A stretch of 64,000 nt of DNA from VRUE01 sp036271315. Its GTDB lineage: Bacteria; Actinomycetota; Thermoleophilia; Solirubrobacterales; 70-9. Position numbers and translations under genes: made by a program. Shown here in pieces: positions 1 through 8,990 of the stretch. The notes below the pieces were generated by a model that was given only the letters and a program-made list of their open reading frames with translations, did no database searches and had not been told where the DNA came from. The stretch spans positions 14,249-78,248 of the forward strand of contig DATBAV010000012.1 in NCBI GenBank assembly GCA_036271315.1, given 5' to 3'. Every line of letters starts with the position of its first letter. Position 1 is the first letter of the stretch.

Positions 1-1
1 C

Positions 2-1663
2 GCCCGCGACCGCGAGCGCACCCAGGCCTGGGGGCTGCTGACCAAACTGCGCGGCGAGCAGCAGCGGATCGCGATTCGCGCCACCGGCCTGGCCGACCGC
101 GAGGGCGATATCTCGGTTCGCCTCGATTCTCTGCGCAGCGAGCTCGGACCGCTGACCCTCGATGTCGGTGCCACCGCGGCACCCGGCGAACGGGCGCGCA
201 AGCTCGAGGAGGAGCTGAACGAGATCGACGCCGGTCTCTCCAGCGCGGCCGACGGGCTCGGCCGCGCCCGTTTGGCTGACGCCAGCGAGTCGGCCCGCGA
301 GGCCGCTCTCGGGGCGGTCCAGAGCGGCGCCGAGCGCGCCTCGCGCCACGCCCGCCGCGCCGAGGGCCTGCTCGGCGAGCGCGCCCGCGAGGTCCTGCGC
401 AACCGCCTCGCCACCGGTGAGGAGCTGCTCGACGACGTTCGCGCTGCCGCGGCCGCCGCGACCGTGGCCGAGGCGGCGATCCGGGGGCGGGTCGAGCGGA
501 TCGAGGGCCGCGTCGTCGGCGGCGAGGGCGACAGCGACGAGATCGCCGAGGAGATGCGAGCCTGCTCGCAGCGCGAGTACGAGCTCCAGGCCGAGATGAC
601 GAAGGCTTCCGACCGCCTCACTGAAGTCGAGGTCGAGGCCGCCCACCTCGGCGACCGCCGCGCCGAGGCGGCCAAGGAGCTGGCGACGATCGCCGAGCGC
701 CTCGGCGAGGAGGTCGAGCCCGCGACCGAGGCCCTCAGCGACGAGGCCCGTGCCGAGATCGACCGCCGGCTCGAGCGGCTGGAGCGCCGCCGCGCCCAGA
801 TCGGCCCGGTCAACCCACTTGCCGAGCAGGAGTACGAGGAGGCCCGCGAGCACGTCGAGTCGTTGCAGGCCCAGCGTGGGGACACCGAGCGGGGGATGCG
901 CGAGCTGGAGGCGCTGATCCGCGATATCGACCGCGAGATCGAGCGCGCCTTCGAGCAGACCTTCGAGGCGACGGCGAAGAACTTCGAGGAGATGATCGAG
1001 CACCTCTTCCCCGGCGGCCGCGGCCGCCTGCGCCGGGTGACGCTGCGCGCCGTCCCCGACGCCGAGGCGGAGGGGGAGTCCGCGGCAGAGGACGAGGTCG
1101 GGGGCGACGAGGAGTCCGAGGAACAGCGCGAGGAGTTCGGGGTCGAGATCGAGGTCACCCCGGCAGGCAAGTCGACCCGCAAGCTCTCGCTGCTCTCCGG
1201 CGGTGAGAAGTCGCTGGTCGCGATCGCCTTCGTCTTCGCCGTCTTCCTCGCTCGACCCTGCCCCTTCTACATCCTCGACGAGGTCGAGGCCGCCCTCGAC
1301 GACGCCAACATCGATCGCTTCCTGCAACTGGTCCGGCGCTTCTCCGACCGCGCCCAGTTCGTCATCGTCACCCACCAGAAACGCACCATGGACGCCGCCG
1401 ACGTCCTCTACGGGGTCAGCATGGGCGGCGACGGCGTCACCAAGGTGGTGTCCCGCCGCCTGCCGCGCGAAGTGGCCGAGGACGGAGGGGAAGTCGAGGA
1501 GGAGGTGGCGACGGGCACCGCCGCGGTGCCACCGCCCTTTGCCGGCATGGCCGAGGCGGAGGAAGCGAGCGAGGATGCCACCGCAGAGGTGGCTTCCCCC
1601 GGCCTGATCGGCGAGCAACCACCCGCCGCACCGGCCCCGCGCGGGTCGGTCGAAGCCGCTTAG
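2..1663 (+). CDS. smc: Chromosome segregation ATPase SMC, C-terminal part (5' end outside window)
   Basis: The frame is open to the left edge, so the N-terminal head and first coiled-coil arm are missing; 553 residues are visible. They comprise a long Glu/Arg/Ala-rich coiled coil followed by the C-terminal ATPase head. The head shows the ABC signature LSGGEKSL (near base 1195), the Walker B/D-loop FYILDEVEAALDDAN (near 1267), and the switch His in VTHQKR (near 1370). SMC dimers with ScpAB organise and segregate the chromosome. About 70 residues of acidic, Ala/Pro-rich tail follow the head, longer than usual. The gene lies upstream of ftsY and ffh, a common bacterial order. The signature and hinge-distal coil fit SMC better than RecN or SbcC. 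Confidence 0.95.
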   Translation, partial: ARDRERTQAWGLLTKLRGEQQRIAIRATGLADREGDISVRLDSLRSELGPLTLDVGATAAPGERARKLEEELNEIDAGLSSAADGLGRARLADASESAREAALGAVQSGAERASRHARRAEGLLGERAREVLRNRLATGEELLDDVRAAAAAATVAEAAIRGRVERIEGRVVGGEGDSDEIAEEMRACSQREYELQAEMTKASDRLTEVEVEAAHLGDRRAEAAKELATIAERLGEEVEPATEALSDEARAEIDRRLERLERRRAQIGPVNPLAEQEYEEAREHVESLQAQRGDTERGMRELEALIRDIDREIERAFEQTFEATAKNFEEMIEHLFPGGRGRLRRVTLRAVPDAEAEGESAAEDEVGGDEESEEQREEFGVEIEVTPAGKSTRKLSLLSGGEKSLVAIAFVFAVFLARPCPFYILDEVEAALDDANIDRFLQLVRRFSDRAQFVIVTHQKRTMDAADVLYGVSMGGDGVTKVVSRRLPREVAEDGGEVEEEVATGTAAVPPPFAGMAEAEEASEDATAEVASPGLIGEQPPAAPAPRGSVEAA

Positions 1664-1746
1664 CGGCCCCTTCCGCTTAAAGAAAACAGAACGTTCCCGG
1701 ATCGGGGGCCACGCTACGCTGTCCGCGGGGAAGGAAAGGAGGGACC

Positions 1747-3234
1747 GTGGCGCAGCGTCATATGGACCGGCTGACGTCGTTCGACACGTCGTTTCTGGCC
1801 AACGAGAAGTCCAACGGGCACATGGCGATCGGCGCCGTGCTGGTCTGCGAGGGCGAGCCGCCCAGCCACGAGGAGTTCCTCGCCAGCATCCGCAGCCGGT
1901 TGCACCTGCTGCCGCGCCTGCGCCAGCGCCTCTCCTATCCGCCGCTGGGTCTCGGTCGCCCGTTCTGGGTGGACCACGCCGAGTTCGACATCCACGAGCA
2001 CGTCAGCCGCAAGGTGCTCGACCCTCCCGGCAGCGACGAGCAGTTCCGCGCCGCCGTCGCCGAGACCTTCGCGCCGCCGCTCGATCGCTCGCGGCCGCTT
2101 TGGGAGCTCTGCCTGGTCGAGGGCATGGAGAACGACCGCTTTGCGATCGTCTACAAGACCCACCACGCGATGGCCGACGGCATCTCCGCCGTCGACATCG
2201 GCGTGCTGCTCTTCGACGTCGAGCCGACCACCGAGCCGGTGCCCGAGCCGGCCCCCTGGGAGCCGAAGACGGCGCCCTCGCGGATCGGGCTGGCGGGGCA
2301 TGCGGTGCGCGGGTTCGGGCAGATGTTCGTGCGCGCTGGGCGCTGGCTCGGCGCCGCCTTCCGCAAGCCGCGCCGCGCCGCCAAACGCGCTTCCGACGGC
2401 ATCGCCGGCCTCTGGGAGGTCACGTGGAACCTCGCCAAGCCGGCGCCCAAAGTGCCGCTCAACGTCGATATCTCGCCCGGCCGTCTCTTCTACGGCGCCC
2501 GCTGCGACCTCGACGAGTTCAAAGAGCTGAAGAACGTCCTCGGCGCCACCGTCAACGACGTCACCCTGGCGGTCACCGCCGGTGCCCTGCGCCGCTGGAT
2601 GCTCGACCGCGAGCTGGAGACCGAGGGGGTCGAGCTGCAGGCTCTGGTGCCGGTCTCGATCCGCACCGAAGACCAGCACGGCGAGCTCGGCAACAAGCTG
2701 ACGGCGATGCGCGGGCCGCTGCCCGTCGGCATCGCCGACCCGGTCGAGCGGGTGCGCTTCGTCTCCAAGGCGATGGACGACCTCAAGGCCTCCAAGCAAC
2801 CGCTCGGTGCCGAGGCGATCTGGGGCCTCAACGACTGGTTCCGCGATTTCGCCCCGCCGCTGCTGCTCGGCCCGACTGCGGCGATCAACTTCTCGACTCG
2901 GCTCTTCAACCTGCTCGTGACCAACTTCCCCGGCCCGCAGATCCCCTTCTACGTGCGCGGTCGCGAGCTGGTCGAGGTCTACCCGGTCGGCTTCCTCGCC
3001 CGCCGCCACGCGCTGGCGATCGCGATCATCAGCTACAACGGCGCGATCGGCTTCGGCCTGCTCGGCGATCGCGACGCGATGACCGACATCGACCGCATCG
3101 GCACCTATATCGAGCAGGGCGTGGAGGAGCTCCGCCTCGCCGCCGGGATAGCCTCCCCGGACGATGGCGACGAGTTGGCAGGAGATCCTCGACCTGGGGC
3201 AGCGAGCGGCCCCAACGGGTTCGTCCGAGGCTGA
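1747..3234 (+). CDS. Wax ester synthase/diacylglycerol O-acyltransferase (WS/DGAT family)
   Basis: This 495-residue protein carries the family active-site motif HHxxxDG as HHAMADG at residues 139-145. The His is the general base that transfers a fatty acyl group from acyl-CoA to diacylglycerol or a fatty alcohol, making storage triacylglycerol or wax ester. The conserved NDVTLAVTAGALRRWM segment near residue 270 and the late NFPGP motif near 395 also fit. The GTG start is preceded by a strong Shine-Dalgarno, AAAGGAGG, ending 4 nt before it. The last 71 bases overlap the start of ftsY in another frame. The gene interrupts the usual smc-ftsY neighbourhood; lipid storage is inferred from family only. 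Confidence 0.9.
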   Translation: MAQRHMDRLTSFDTSFLANEKSNGHMAIGAVLVCEGEPPSHEEFLASIRSRLHLLPRLRQRLSYPPLGLGRPFWVDHAEFDIHEHVSRKVLDPPGSDEQFRAAVAETFAPPLDRSRPLWELCLVEGMENDRFAIVYKTHHAMADGISAVDIGVLLFDVEPTTEPVPEPAPWEPKTAPSRIGLAGHAVRGFGQMFVRAGRWLGAAFRKPRRAAKRASDGIAGLWEVTWNLAKPAPKVPLNVDISPGRLFYGARCDLDEFKELKNVLGATVNDVTLAVTAGALRRWMLDRELETEGVELQALVPVSIRTEDQHGELGNKLTAMRGPLPVGIADPVERVRFVSKAMDDLKASKQPLGAEAIWGLNDWFRDFAPPLLLGPTAAINFSTRLFNLLVTNFPGPQIPFYVRGRELVEVYPVGFLARRHALAIAIISYNGAIGFGLLGDRDAMTDIDRIGTYIEQGVEELRLAAGIASPDDGDELAGDPRPGAASGPNGFVRG

Positions 3235-4165
3235 GAGCGAGGGCGAGCGCCGCGGCGTCTTCCGTCGCCTGCGCGAGAGCCTCTCCAAGAGCCGCAAAGC
3301 GCTGACCGAGGAGCTCTCGGCCAGCTTCTTCGATCGGATCGACGGGGAGACCTGGGAGCGGCTGGAGGAGGCGCTGATCCTGGCCGACGCCGGGGCGCCG
3401 ACTACGGCCAAGGTGGTCGAGCGGCTCGAGCACGAGGTCGAGGCTGGAACCGTGCCGGCCGACGGCGAGGCGGTGCAGGCGCGGCTAATCGAGATCCTCG
3501 CCGAGGTCGCCGCCACGGCGCGGGCTCCGATCGACCTCAGTGGCGAGCCGGCGGTGCTGCTGATGGTCGGGGTCAACGGCACCGGCAAGACGACGACGAT
3601 CGGCAAGATCGCCTGGCACCTCTCGAAGGAGTTCGGCCTCTCCGTCGTGCTCGCCGCCGGCGATACCTATCGCGCCGCCGCCGCCGAGCAACTGGCCGAG
3701 TGGGCGGATCGGGCCGGCGCCGAACTGGTTCGCGCCGAGGAGGGCGCCGACCCCGGCGCGGTCGCCTTCGACGCGGTCGAGGCCGCCCGCGCTCGCGGCG
3801 CCGACGTGGTCATCGTCGACACCGCCGGGCGCCTGCACACGCAGACCAACCTGATGGAGGAGCTGTCCAAGGTGCGGCGGGTGATCGCTAAGCAGATGCC
3901 CGGTGCCCCGCACGAGACGCTGCTCTCGATCGACGCGACGACCGGTCAGAACGGCCTGCGCCAGGCGAAGATCTTCGCCGAGGCGGCCGAGGTCGACGGC
4001 GTCGTACTGACCAAGCTCGACGGTACCGCCAAGGGCGGCATCGTCCTAGCGATCGCCGACGAGCTAGGCATCCCGGTAAAGCTGATCGGCACCGGCGAGA
4101 CGCTAGAGGACCTACGCCCCTTCGACCCCACCGACTTCGCCAACGCCCTGCTCGCCCCGAGCTGA
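3164..4165 (+). CDS. ftsY: Signal recognition particle receptor FtsY
   Basis: FtsY is the SRP-type GTPase that docks Ffh-ribosome complexes at the membrane. The 333 residues start with a short charged N-terminus (no long acidic A domain), then a helical N domain and a G domain. The G domain has the P-loop GVNGTGKTTT near residue 135, DTAGRLH near 219 and TKLDGTAKGG near 283, which are hallmarks of SRP GTPases. The ATG lies inside the end of the acyltransferase gene (71-base overlap). No alternative ATG, GTG or TTG in this frame would give a convincing shorter N domain. A 12-bp hairpin follows the stop, and ffh is the next gene, so both halves of the targeting pathway are adjacent. Confidence 0.95.
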   Translation: MATSWQEILDLGQRAAPTGSSEAESEGERRGVFRRLRESLSKSRKALTEELSASFFDRIDGETWERLEEALILADAGAPTTAKVVERLEHEVEAGTVPADGEAVQARLIEILAEVAATARAPIDLSGEPAVLLMVGVNGTGKTTTIGKIAWHLSKEFGLSVVLAAGDTYRAAAAEQLAEWADRAGAELVRAEEGADPGAVAFDAVEAARARGADVVIVDTAGRLHTQTNLMEELSKVRRVIAKQMPGAPHETLLSIDATTGQNGLRQAKIFAEAAEVDGVVLTKLDGTAKGGIVLAIADELGIPVKLIGTGETLEDLRPFDPTDFANALLAPS

Positions 4166-4166
4166 G

Positions 4167-4204
4167 TTTGAGGTTTGTAGCGGCATAGGCCGACAAACCT
4201 CAAA
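4167..4204 (+). terminator. Perfect 12-bp hairpin after ftsY
   Basis: TTTGAGGTTTGT (4167-4178) and its exact complement (4193-4204) enclose a 14-nt loop directly after the ftsY stop. There is no T tract. It is one of several long gene-end hairpins in this window. Confidence 0.6.
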
Positions 4205-4214
4205 GTCACTGCCC

Positions 4215-4220
4215 TAAGCT
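4215..4220 (+). promoter_or_regulatory. -10 hexamer of a leaderless ffh transcript
   Basis: TAAGCT ends 8 nt before the ffh ATG and there is no Shine-Dalgarno sequence. This is the spacing expected when transcription starts at the start codon. Confidence 0.5.
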
Positions 4221-4228
4221 CAGCAGGC

Positions 4229-5596
<1,368 letters not shown>

Positions 5597-5659
5597 CCGA
5601 AATCAGGCCGCATGTCCTCCGCTTTCGCGTCCGGCATGCGTAGGAGGGGCCTGAGCCTG

Positions 5660-5665
5660 TACCCT
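5660..5665 (+). promoter_or_regulatory. -10 hexamer upstream of rpsP
   Basis: TACCCT ends 9 nt before the chosen rpsP ATG with no Shine-Dalgarno between. It supports a near-leaderless start at 5675 over the in-frame ATG at 5612. Confidence 0.4.
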
Positions 5666-5674
5666 GCTCGATCT

Positions 5675-5929
5675 ATGGCAGTACGAATCAGACTCAGACG
5701 AGTCGGGTCCAAGAAGAACCCGATCTGGCGGATAGTCGTCGCCGACAAGCGCTCGCCGCGTGACGGGCGCACGATCGAGACGATCGGGCAGTACAACCCG
5801 CAGACCGAGCCTTCGACGATCGAGCTCGACGAGACCCGTGCTCGTCACTGGCTGGAGCATGGCGCCCAACCGTCGGAGACCGTCGCCACGCTGCTGCGCA
5901 CCAAGGGCATTCCCGCCTCCGGTAGCTGA
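5675..5929 (+). CDS. rpsP: 30S ribosomal protein S16
   Basis: The 84 residues begin MAVRIRLRRVGSKKNP, the conserved S16 N-terminus, and contain GRTIETIGQYNP. S16 is an early-binding small-subunit protein needed for 30S assembly. The start at 5675 is chosen because the conserved protein begins there and a TACCCT -10 element lies just upstream; 21 extra codons to 5612 would not match the family. It heads the rpsP-khpA-trmD group, with khpA 8 bases downstream. Confidence 0.96.
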   Translation: MAVRIRLRRVGSKKNPIWRIVVADKRSPRDGRTIETIGQYNPQTEPSTIELDETRARHWLEHGAQPSETVATLLRTKGIPASGS

Positions 5930-5937
5930 GCCTGACG

Positions 5938-6168
5938 GTGACCGAGCTGCTGGAGTTCCTGGTCCGTTCGCTGGTCGAGGACCCGAGCGCCGTCGTCGTC
6001 GAGGAGCTCGAAGAGGAAGGCGACCTCGTCTACGAGATCAGCGTCGCCGAAGAGGACCTTGGCCGCGTGATCGGCAAGGGCGGCCGGGTCGCCAACGCGA
6101 TCCGAACGATCGCGAAAGCCGCCGCGGTGCGGCTCGACCGGCGTGTCATAGTCGACATCCTCGATTGA
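5938..6168 (+). CDS. khpA: KH-domain RNA-binding protein KhpA (YlqC family)
   Basis: This 76-residue single KH-domain protein has the RNA-binding loop GRVIGKGGRVANAIR near residues 42-56, a GxxG motif. KhpA proteins bind RNA, often with KhpB/EloR, and affect cell division and translation. The GTG start lies 8 bases after the rpsP stop. Its stop overlaps the TTG start of trmD in the sequence ATTGA. In the usual order rimM would sit between khpA and trmD; here nothing separates them. Confidence 0.92.
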   Translation: MTELLEFLVRSLVEDPSAVVVEELEEEGDLVYEISVAEEDLGRVIGKGGRVANAIRTIAKAAAVRLDRRVIVDILD

Positions 6169-6842
6169 AGCTCGACATCTTCACGCTCTTCCCGGAGGCG
6201 TTCGACTGGTTCCAGTCGCAGCGCTCGGTCCAGAACGCGCTCGGCGAAGGCAACGAGCTACGGCTGTTCAACTACCGCGACACGACGCCGCTCGGTGCCG
6301 GCCAGGTGGACGATGCGCCCTACGGGGGCGGGGCGGGGATGGTGCTGCGGGTCGACGTGGTCGACGCGGCGCTGCAAGCGGCCTACCCTCACGGGGAAAA
6401 GCCCCGCACGGTCTTGCTCTCGCCGACCGGCCGCCTGCTCGACGACGAACTTGCCGACGAGCTGACCCAGGAGCCTCACGTCGCCCTGCTCTGCGGGCGT
6501 TACGAGGGCTTCGACGATCGCGTGCATCAGCACTTCGCCGACGACGAGGTTTCGATCGGCCGCTACGTATTGGCCGGTGGTGAGCTGCCGGCGATGGTGC
6601 TTGCCGACGTCGTGATGCGTAAGCTGCCCGGGGCGCTGGGTCACGCTCACAGCGCCGTCGAGGAGTCCTTCAGCGAGGTGCTCGAGGGGATGCCCGAGTA
6701 CCCGCACTTCACCCGCCCCGCCACCTATCGGGGCTGGGAGGTTCCCGATGTGCTGCTCTCCGGCGACCACGAGCGGGTGCGGCTCTGGCGCCTGGAGCAG
6801 AGCAGGGCTCGGGCCGAGCAGTCCGAAAAAAACCCGGAGTAG
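6165..6842 (+). CDS. trmD: tRNA (guanine-37-N1)-methyltransferase TrmD
   Basis: TrmD methylates G37 of tRNAs reading CNN codons, using S-adenosylmethionine bound in a trefoil knot. The 225-residue product begins LKLDIFTLFPEAF. It contains the knot motifs LLSPTGRLLDDE, LLCGRYEGFDDR and SIGRYVLAGGELPAM in the right order. The TTG start at 6165 overlaps the khpA stop, which implies translational coupling. The frame is open further upstream, but that stretch reads as Arg-rich antiframe. It is followed by a hairpin and rplS, the standard neighbour. Confidence 0.95.
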   Translation: MKLDIFTLFPEAFDWFQSQRSVQNALGEGNELRLFNYRDTTPLGAGQVDDAPYGGGAGMVLRVDVVDAALQAAYPHGEKPRTVLLSPTGRLLDDELADELTQEPHVALLCGRYEGFDDRVHQHFADDEVSIGRYVLAGGELPAMVLADVVMRKLPGALGHAHSAVEESFSEVLEGMPEYPHFTRPATYRGWEVPDVLLSGDHERVRLWRLEQSRARAEQSEKNPE

Positions 6843-6850
6843 CTACCATT

Positions 6851-6893
6851 CCGCCACCGCGCGGCGCCCGGTTCGGGCCCGGCGGTCTTTTTT
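6851..6893 (+). promoter_or_regulatory. Hairpin with T tract between trmD and rplS (terminator or L19 leader)
   Basis: CCGCC (6851-6855) pairs with GGCGG (6881-6885), and inside it GCCCG-GTT-CGGGC forms a 5-bp stem-loop. A TCTTTTTT run follows directly, and the rplS ATG comes three bases later. This is the best intrinsic-terminator shape in the window, yet it abuts a start codon. It could be a trmD terminator, an attenuator, or an autoregulatory L19 leader. Confidence 0.5.
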
Positions 6894-6896
6894 CGC

Positions 6897-7676
6897 ATGA
6901 GCAGCGTCATCGACGACATCGAGAGAGGGCAACTGAGGAAGGGTCTCCCTTCCTTCGATCCAGGCGATCGCGTCCGCGTGCACTTCGAAGTCGTCGAGGG
7001 CCAGCGCCGCCGCACCCAGGTCTTCGAGGGAATCGTCCTGCGGCGTCAGGGCTCGGGAGTGCGCGAGACCTTCACCGTCCGCAAGCAGTCCTTCGGCGTC
7101 GGCGTCGAGCGGACCTTTCCGCTGCACTCACCGAAGATCGAGAAACTGGAGATCGCCGCTCGCGGCGACGTGCGCCGGGCCAAGCTCTACTACCTGCGCG
7201 GCCGTATTGGCAAGGCGGCTCGTGTCGCCGAGCGTCGCTGGGGGATCGACGAGGAGCTGATCTCGGCTCCTACGACGGCTGCTGAGCCCGAAGCGGTGGA
7301 TGCAGACGGGGTCGGCCAAGCTGAGGAAGACGCTCAGGTCGAGGGCGCCGAGTCCGCGGGTCCTGTCGCGGAGGAGACCACCTCGTCCTCGCAAGCTGCA
7401 GGCGAGGAGGCCACCTCCACGCCACCCGCGGAAGAGGCGTCCGCGCCTGAGGAGCCAACCGCAGAGGCGGAGCCCGCGGCGTCCAAGGAGAGCGAGCCGG
7501 AGGCCGCCGCCAAGGCGACCGAGGAGCCGGCAGCTGAGGCTTCGAGTGAGACGGCGGCAGAGACAGACGCTGAGGCGCCTGAGGCGGGGGAGACCGAGGA
7601 CAACGCCGCGGCTGAGGATGCCGAGGACGAGTCGCCGGACGAGAAGTCCGACGACTCCGGCGGGGACTCGGCCTGA
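6897..7676 (+). CDS. rplS: 50S ribosomal protein L19 with long acidic C-terminal extension
   Basis: Residues 1-115 are a normal L19: IERGQLRKGLPSFDPGDRV, VFEGIVLRRQGSG, then FTVRKQSFGVGVERTFPLHSP and the RRAKLYYLRGR end. L19 sits at the 30S/50S interface. The family normally ends near residue 115-120. Here about 140 more residues follow, almost entirely Ala, Glu, Ser, Thr, Pro and Asp, ending DESPDEKSDDSGGDSA. The tail stays in frame and shows no cysteines or hydrophobic segments, so it looks disordered. No Shine-Dalgarno is clear; the start lies right behind a hairpin/T tract. The stop overlaps the probable CTG start of lepB. Confidence 0.93.
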   Translation: MSSVIDDIERGQLRKGLPSFDPGDRVRVHFEVVEGQRRRTQVFEGIVLRRQGSGVRETFTVRKQSFGVGVERTFPLHSPKIEKLEIAARGDVRRAKLYYLRGRIGKAARVAERRWGIDEELISAPTTAAEPEAVDADGVGQAEEDAQVEGAESAGPVAEETTSSSQAAGEEATSTPPAEEASAPEEPTAEAEPAASKESEPEAAAKATEEPAAEASSETAAETDAEAPEAGETEDNAAAEDAEDESPDEKSDDSGGDSA

Positions 7677-8311
7677 AACTCTCGATCCCGAAGCCGAAAA
7701 GTCGAGGCGGCGGGTTCGTAGAGCTAGTCGTCATCGTTGCGCTGGCCCTGGGGCTTGCGCTGGCGATCCAGGCTTGGCTGATCAAGCCCTACCAGATCCC
7801 CTCGCAGTCGATGGAACCGACTCTGGACGTCGGCCAGCGGGTCCTCGTCAACCGCTTCCTCTACCACTTCACCGATCCCAAGCCCGGCGACATCGTCGTC
7901 TTCCACCCCCCCAAGGGAGCCGATAGCGGCACCGAATGCGGGGTCACGGTCAAAGGCCAGGAGCCGGTCGAAGTTGGCATGCCTTGCCCGAAGCCGACAT
8001 CGGAAGAGTCGAGCCAGAACTTCATCAAGCGGATCGTCGCCGGGCCCGGCGACACGCTCAGCGTGCGCAACGGCCACCCCGTCGTCAACGGGGTCGAGAA
8101 GACCGAAGAGTCCTACATCAGGCCCTGCGGCTCCGCTCCTTCCTGCACTTTGCCCAAGCCGATCAAGATTCCACCCGGCTATTACTTCATGATGGGCGAT
8201 AACCGTGGCGAAAGCGACGACAGCCGCTTCTGGGGTCCCGTCCCCCGTGGATGGATCATCGGCAAGGCCTTTGCCACCTACTGGCCCCCGGATCGCATCG
8301 GCACCCTCTAA
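7673..8311 (+). CDS. lepB: Signal peptidase I, probable CTG start
   Basis: Signal peptidase I removes signal peptides from exported proteins. The reading frame contains a membrane helix (FVELVVIVALALGLALAIQ) and the catalytic Ser46 in IPSQSMEPTL. It also has Lys119 in FIKRIVAGPGD and the late box GDNRGESDDSRFWGPV. The first ATG in frame (7811) comes one codon after the catalytic Ser and would delete both the Ser and the anchor. No ATG, GTG or TTG occurs between the in-frame stop at 7613 and 7811. The CTG at 7673 overlaps the rplS stop as CTGA, fits translational coupling, and gives 212 residues of normal architecture. The gene call is certain; the start is inferred. Confidence 0.9.
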   Translation: MKLSIPKPKSRGGGFVELVVIVALALGLALAIQAWLIKPYQIPSQSMEPTLDVGQRVLVNRFLYHFTDPKPGDIVVFHPPKGADSGTECGVTVKGQEPVEVGMPCPKPTSEESSQNFIKRIVAGPGDTLSVRNGHPVVNGVEKTEESYIRPCGSAPSCTLPKPIKIPPGYYFMMGDNRGESDDSRFWGPVPRGWIIGKAFATYWPPDRIGTL

Positions 8312-8345
8312 GCCCGCAGCGAAGGGCAAGCTCCACCAGCGTCGC

Positions 8346-8990
8346 TTGGCGCGTACGCGCCGCCTCTTTGCTTTCGACCGTGGTCTCGACAGCCGCTGGG
8401 TCGCCGGCGCCGATGAGGCCGGCCGCGGCTGTCTCGCCGGTCCGCTGGTCGCGGCGGCGGTGCTGATCGACTACGAGACGCTCTCCCACGCCGATCGCCG
8501 CGCCCTTGCCGGCCTGCACGATTCCAAGCAGATGCACGCCGAGAAGCGGGCCGAGCTCTTCCCCTGCGTGCTTAGGGCCGCCGAGCGGGTCAGCGTCGTC
8601 GTACGCTGCGCTCGCGGCATCGACGAGCGCGGCCTGCACGTGACCAACATCGAAGCGCTCTCCAACGCGCTCGAACGCTTGCGGCCCGACGAGCGGGCCA
8701 CCTGCCTCGTCGATGGCTTCTCGCTTCGCCAGTGCAGCGTGCCGCACCGGGCCGTGATCGAAGGCGACGGCACCAGCGCCGCGATCGCCGCCGCCTCGGT
8801 GATCGCCAAGGTCACCCGCGACCGCTACATGCAGCGCGCCGCCGCCCAGCATCCCGGCTGGGGCTTCGAGGAGCACGTCGGCTACTCGACCCCCGAGCAC
8901 CGCGAGGCGATCGAGCGCATCGGCATCTCGCCGCTGCACCGCCGCTCCTTTCAGTCGGTGGCGTATTCGCAGCTCGAGCTGGCCGGCTAG
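8346..8990 (+). CDS. rnhB: Ribonuclease HII
   Basis: RNase HII cuts RNA-DNA hybrids and single ribonucleotides in DNA. The family signature VAGADEAGRGCLAGPLVAAAV carries the catalytic Asp-Glu. It is followed by GLHDSKQM, by CLVDGF with another catalytic Asp, and by IAAASVIAKVTRDRYM. I chose the TTG at 8346 (MARTRRLFAFDRG) because the family begins close to this point. Earlier in-frame starts at 8205, 8247 and 8271 lie inside lepB and add low-complexity residues. The stop codon overlaps that of the convergent yraN in the tetramer CTAG. Confidence 0.93.
   Translation: MARTRRLFAFDRGLDSRWVAGADEAGRGCLAGPLVAAAVLIDYETLSHADRRALAGLHDSKQMHAEKRAELFPCVLRAAERVSVVVRCARGIDERGLHVTNIEALSNALERLRPDERATCLVDGFSLRQCSVPHRAVIEGDGTSAAIAAASVIAKVTRDRYMQRAAAQHPGWGFEEHVGYSTPEHREAIERIGISPLHRRSFQSVAYSQLELAG

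Noticed and set aside
1714..3606. Long minus-strand open frame (630 codons) opposite the acyltransferase and ftsY
   Set aside because: It is antisense to two well-supported genes, lacks domain features and has the Arg/Gly/Ala-rich makeup of GC-rich antiframes. The same applies to 19145-21322 and 40949-43183 on the minus strand.
8205..8345. Earlier start for rnhB
   Set aside because: It would overlap lepB by about 107 bases and add low-complexity residues not typical of RNase HII; the TTG at 8346 fits the family N-terminus.
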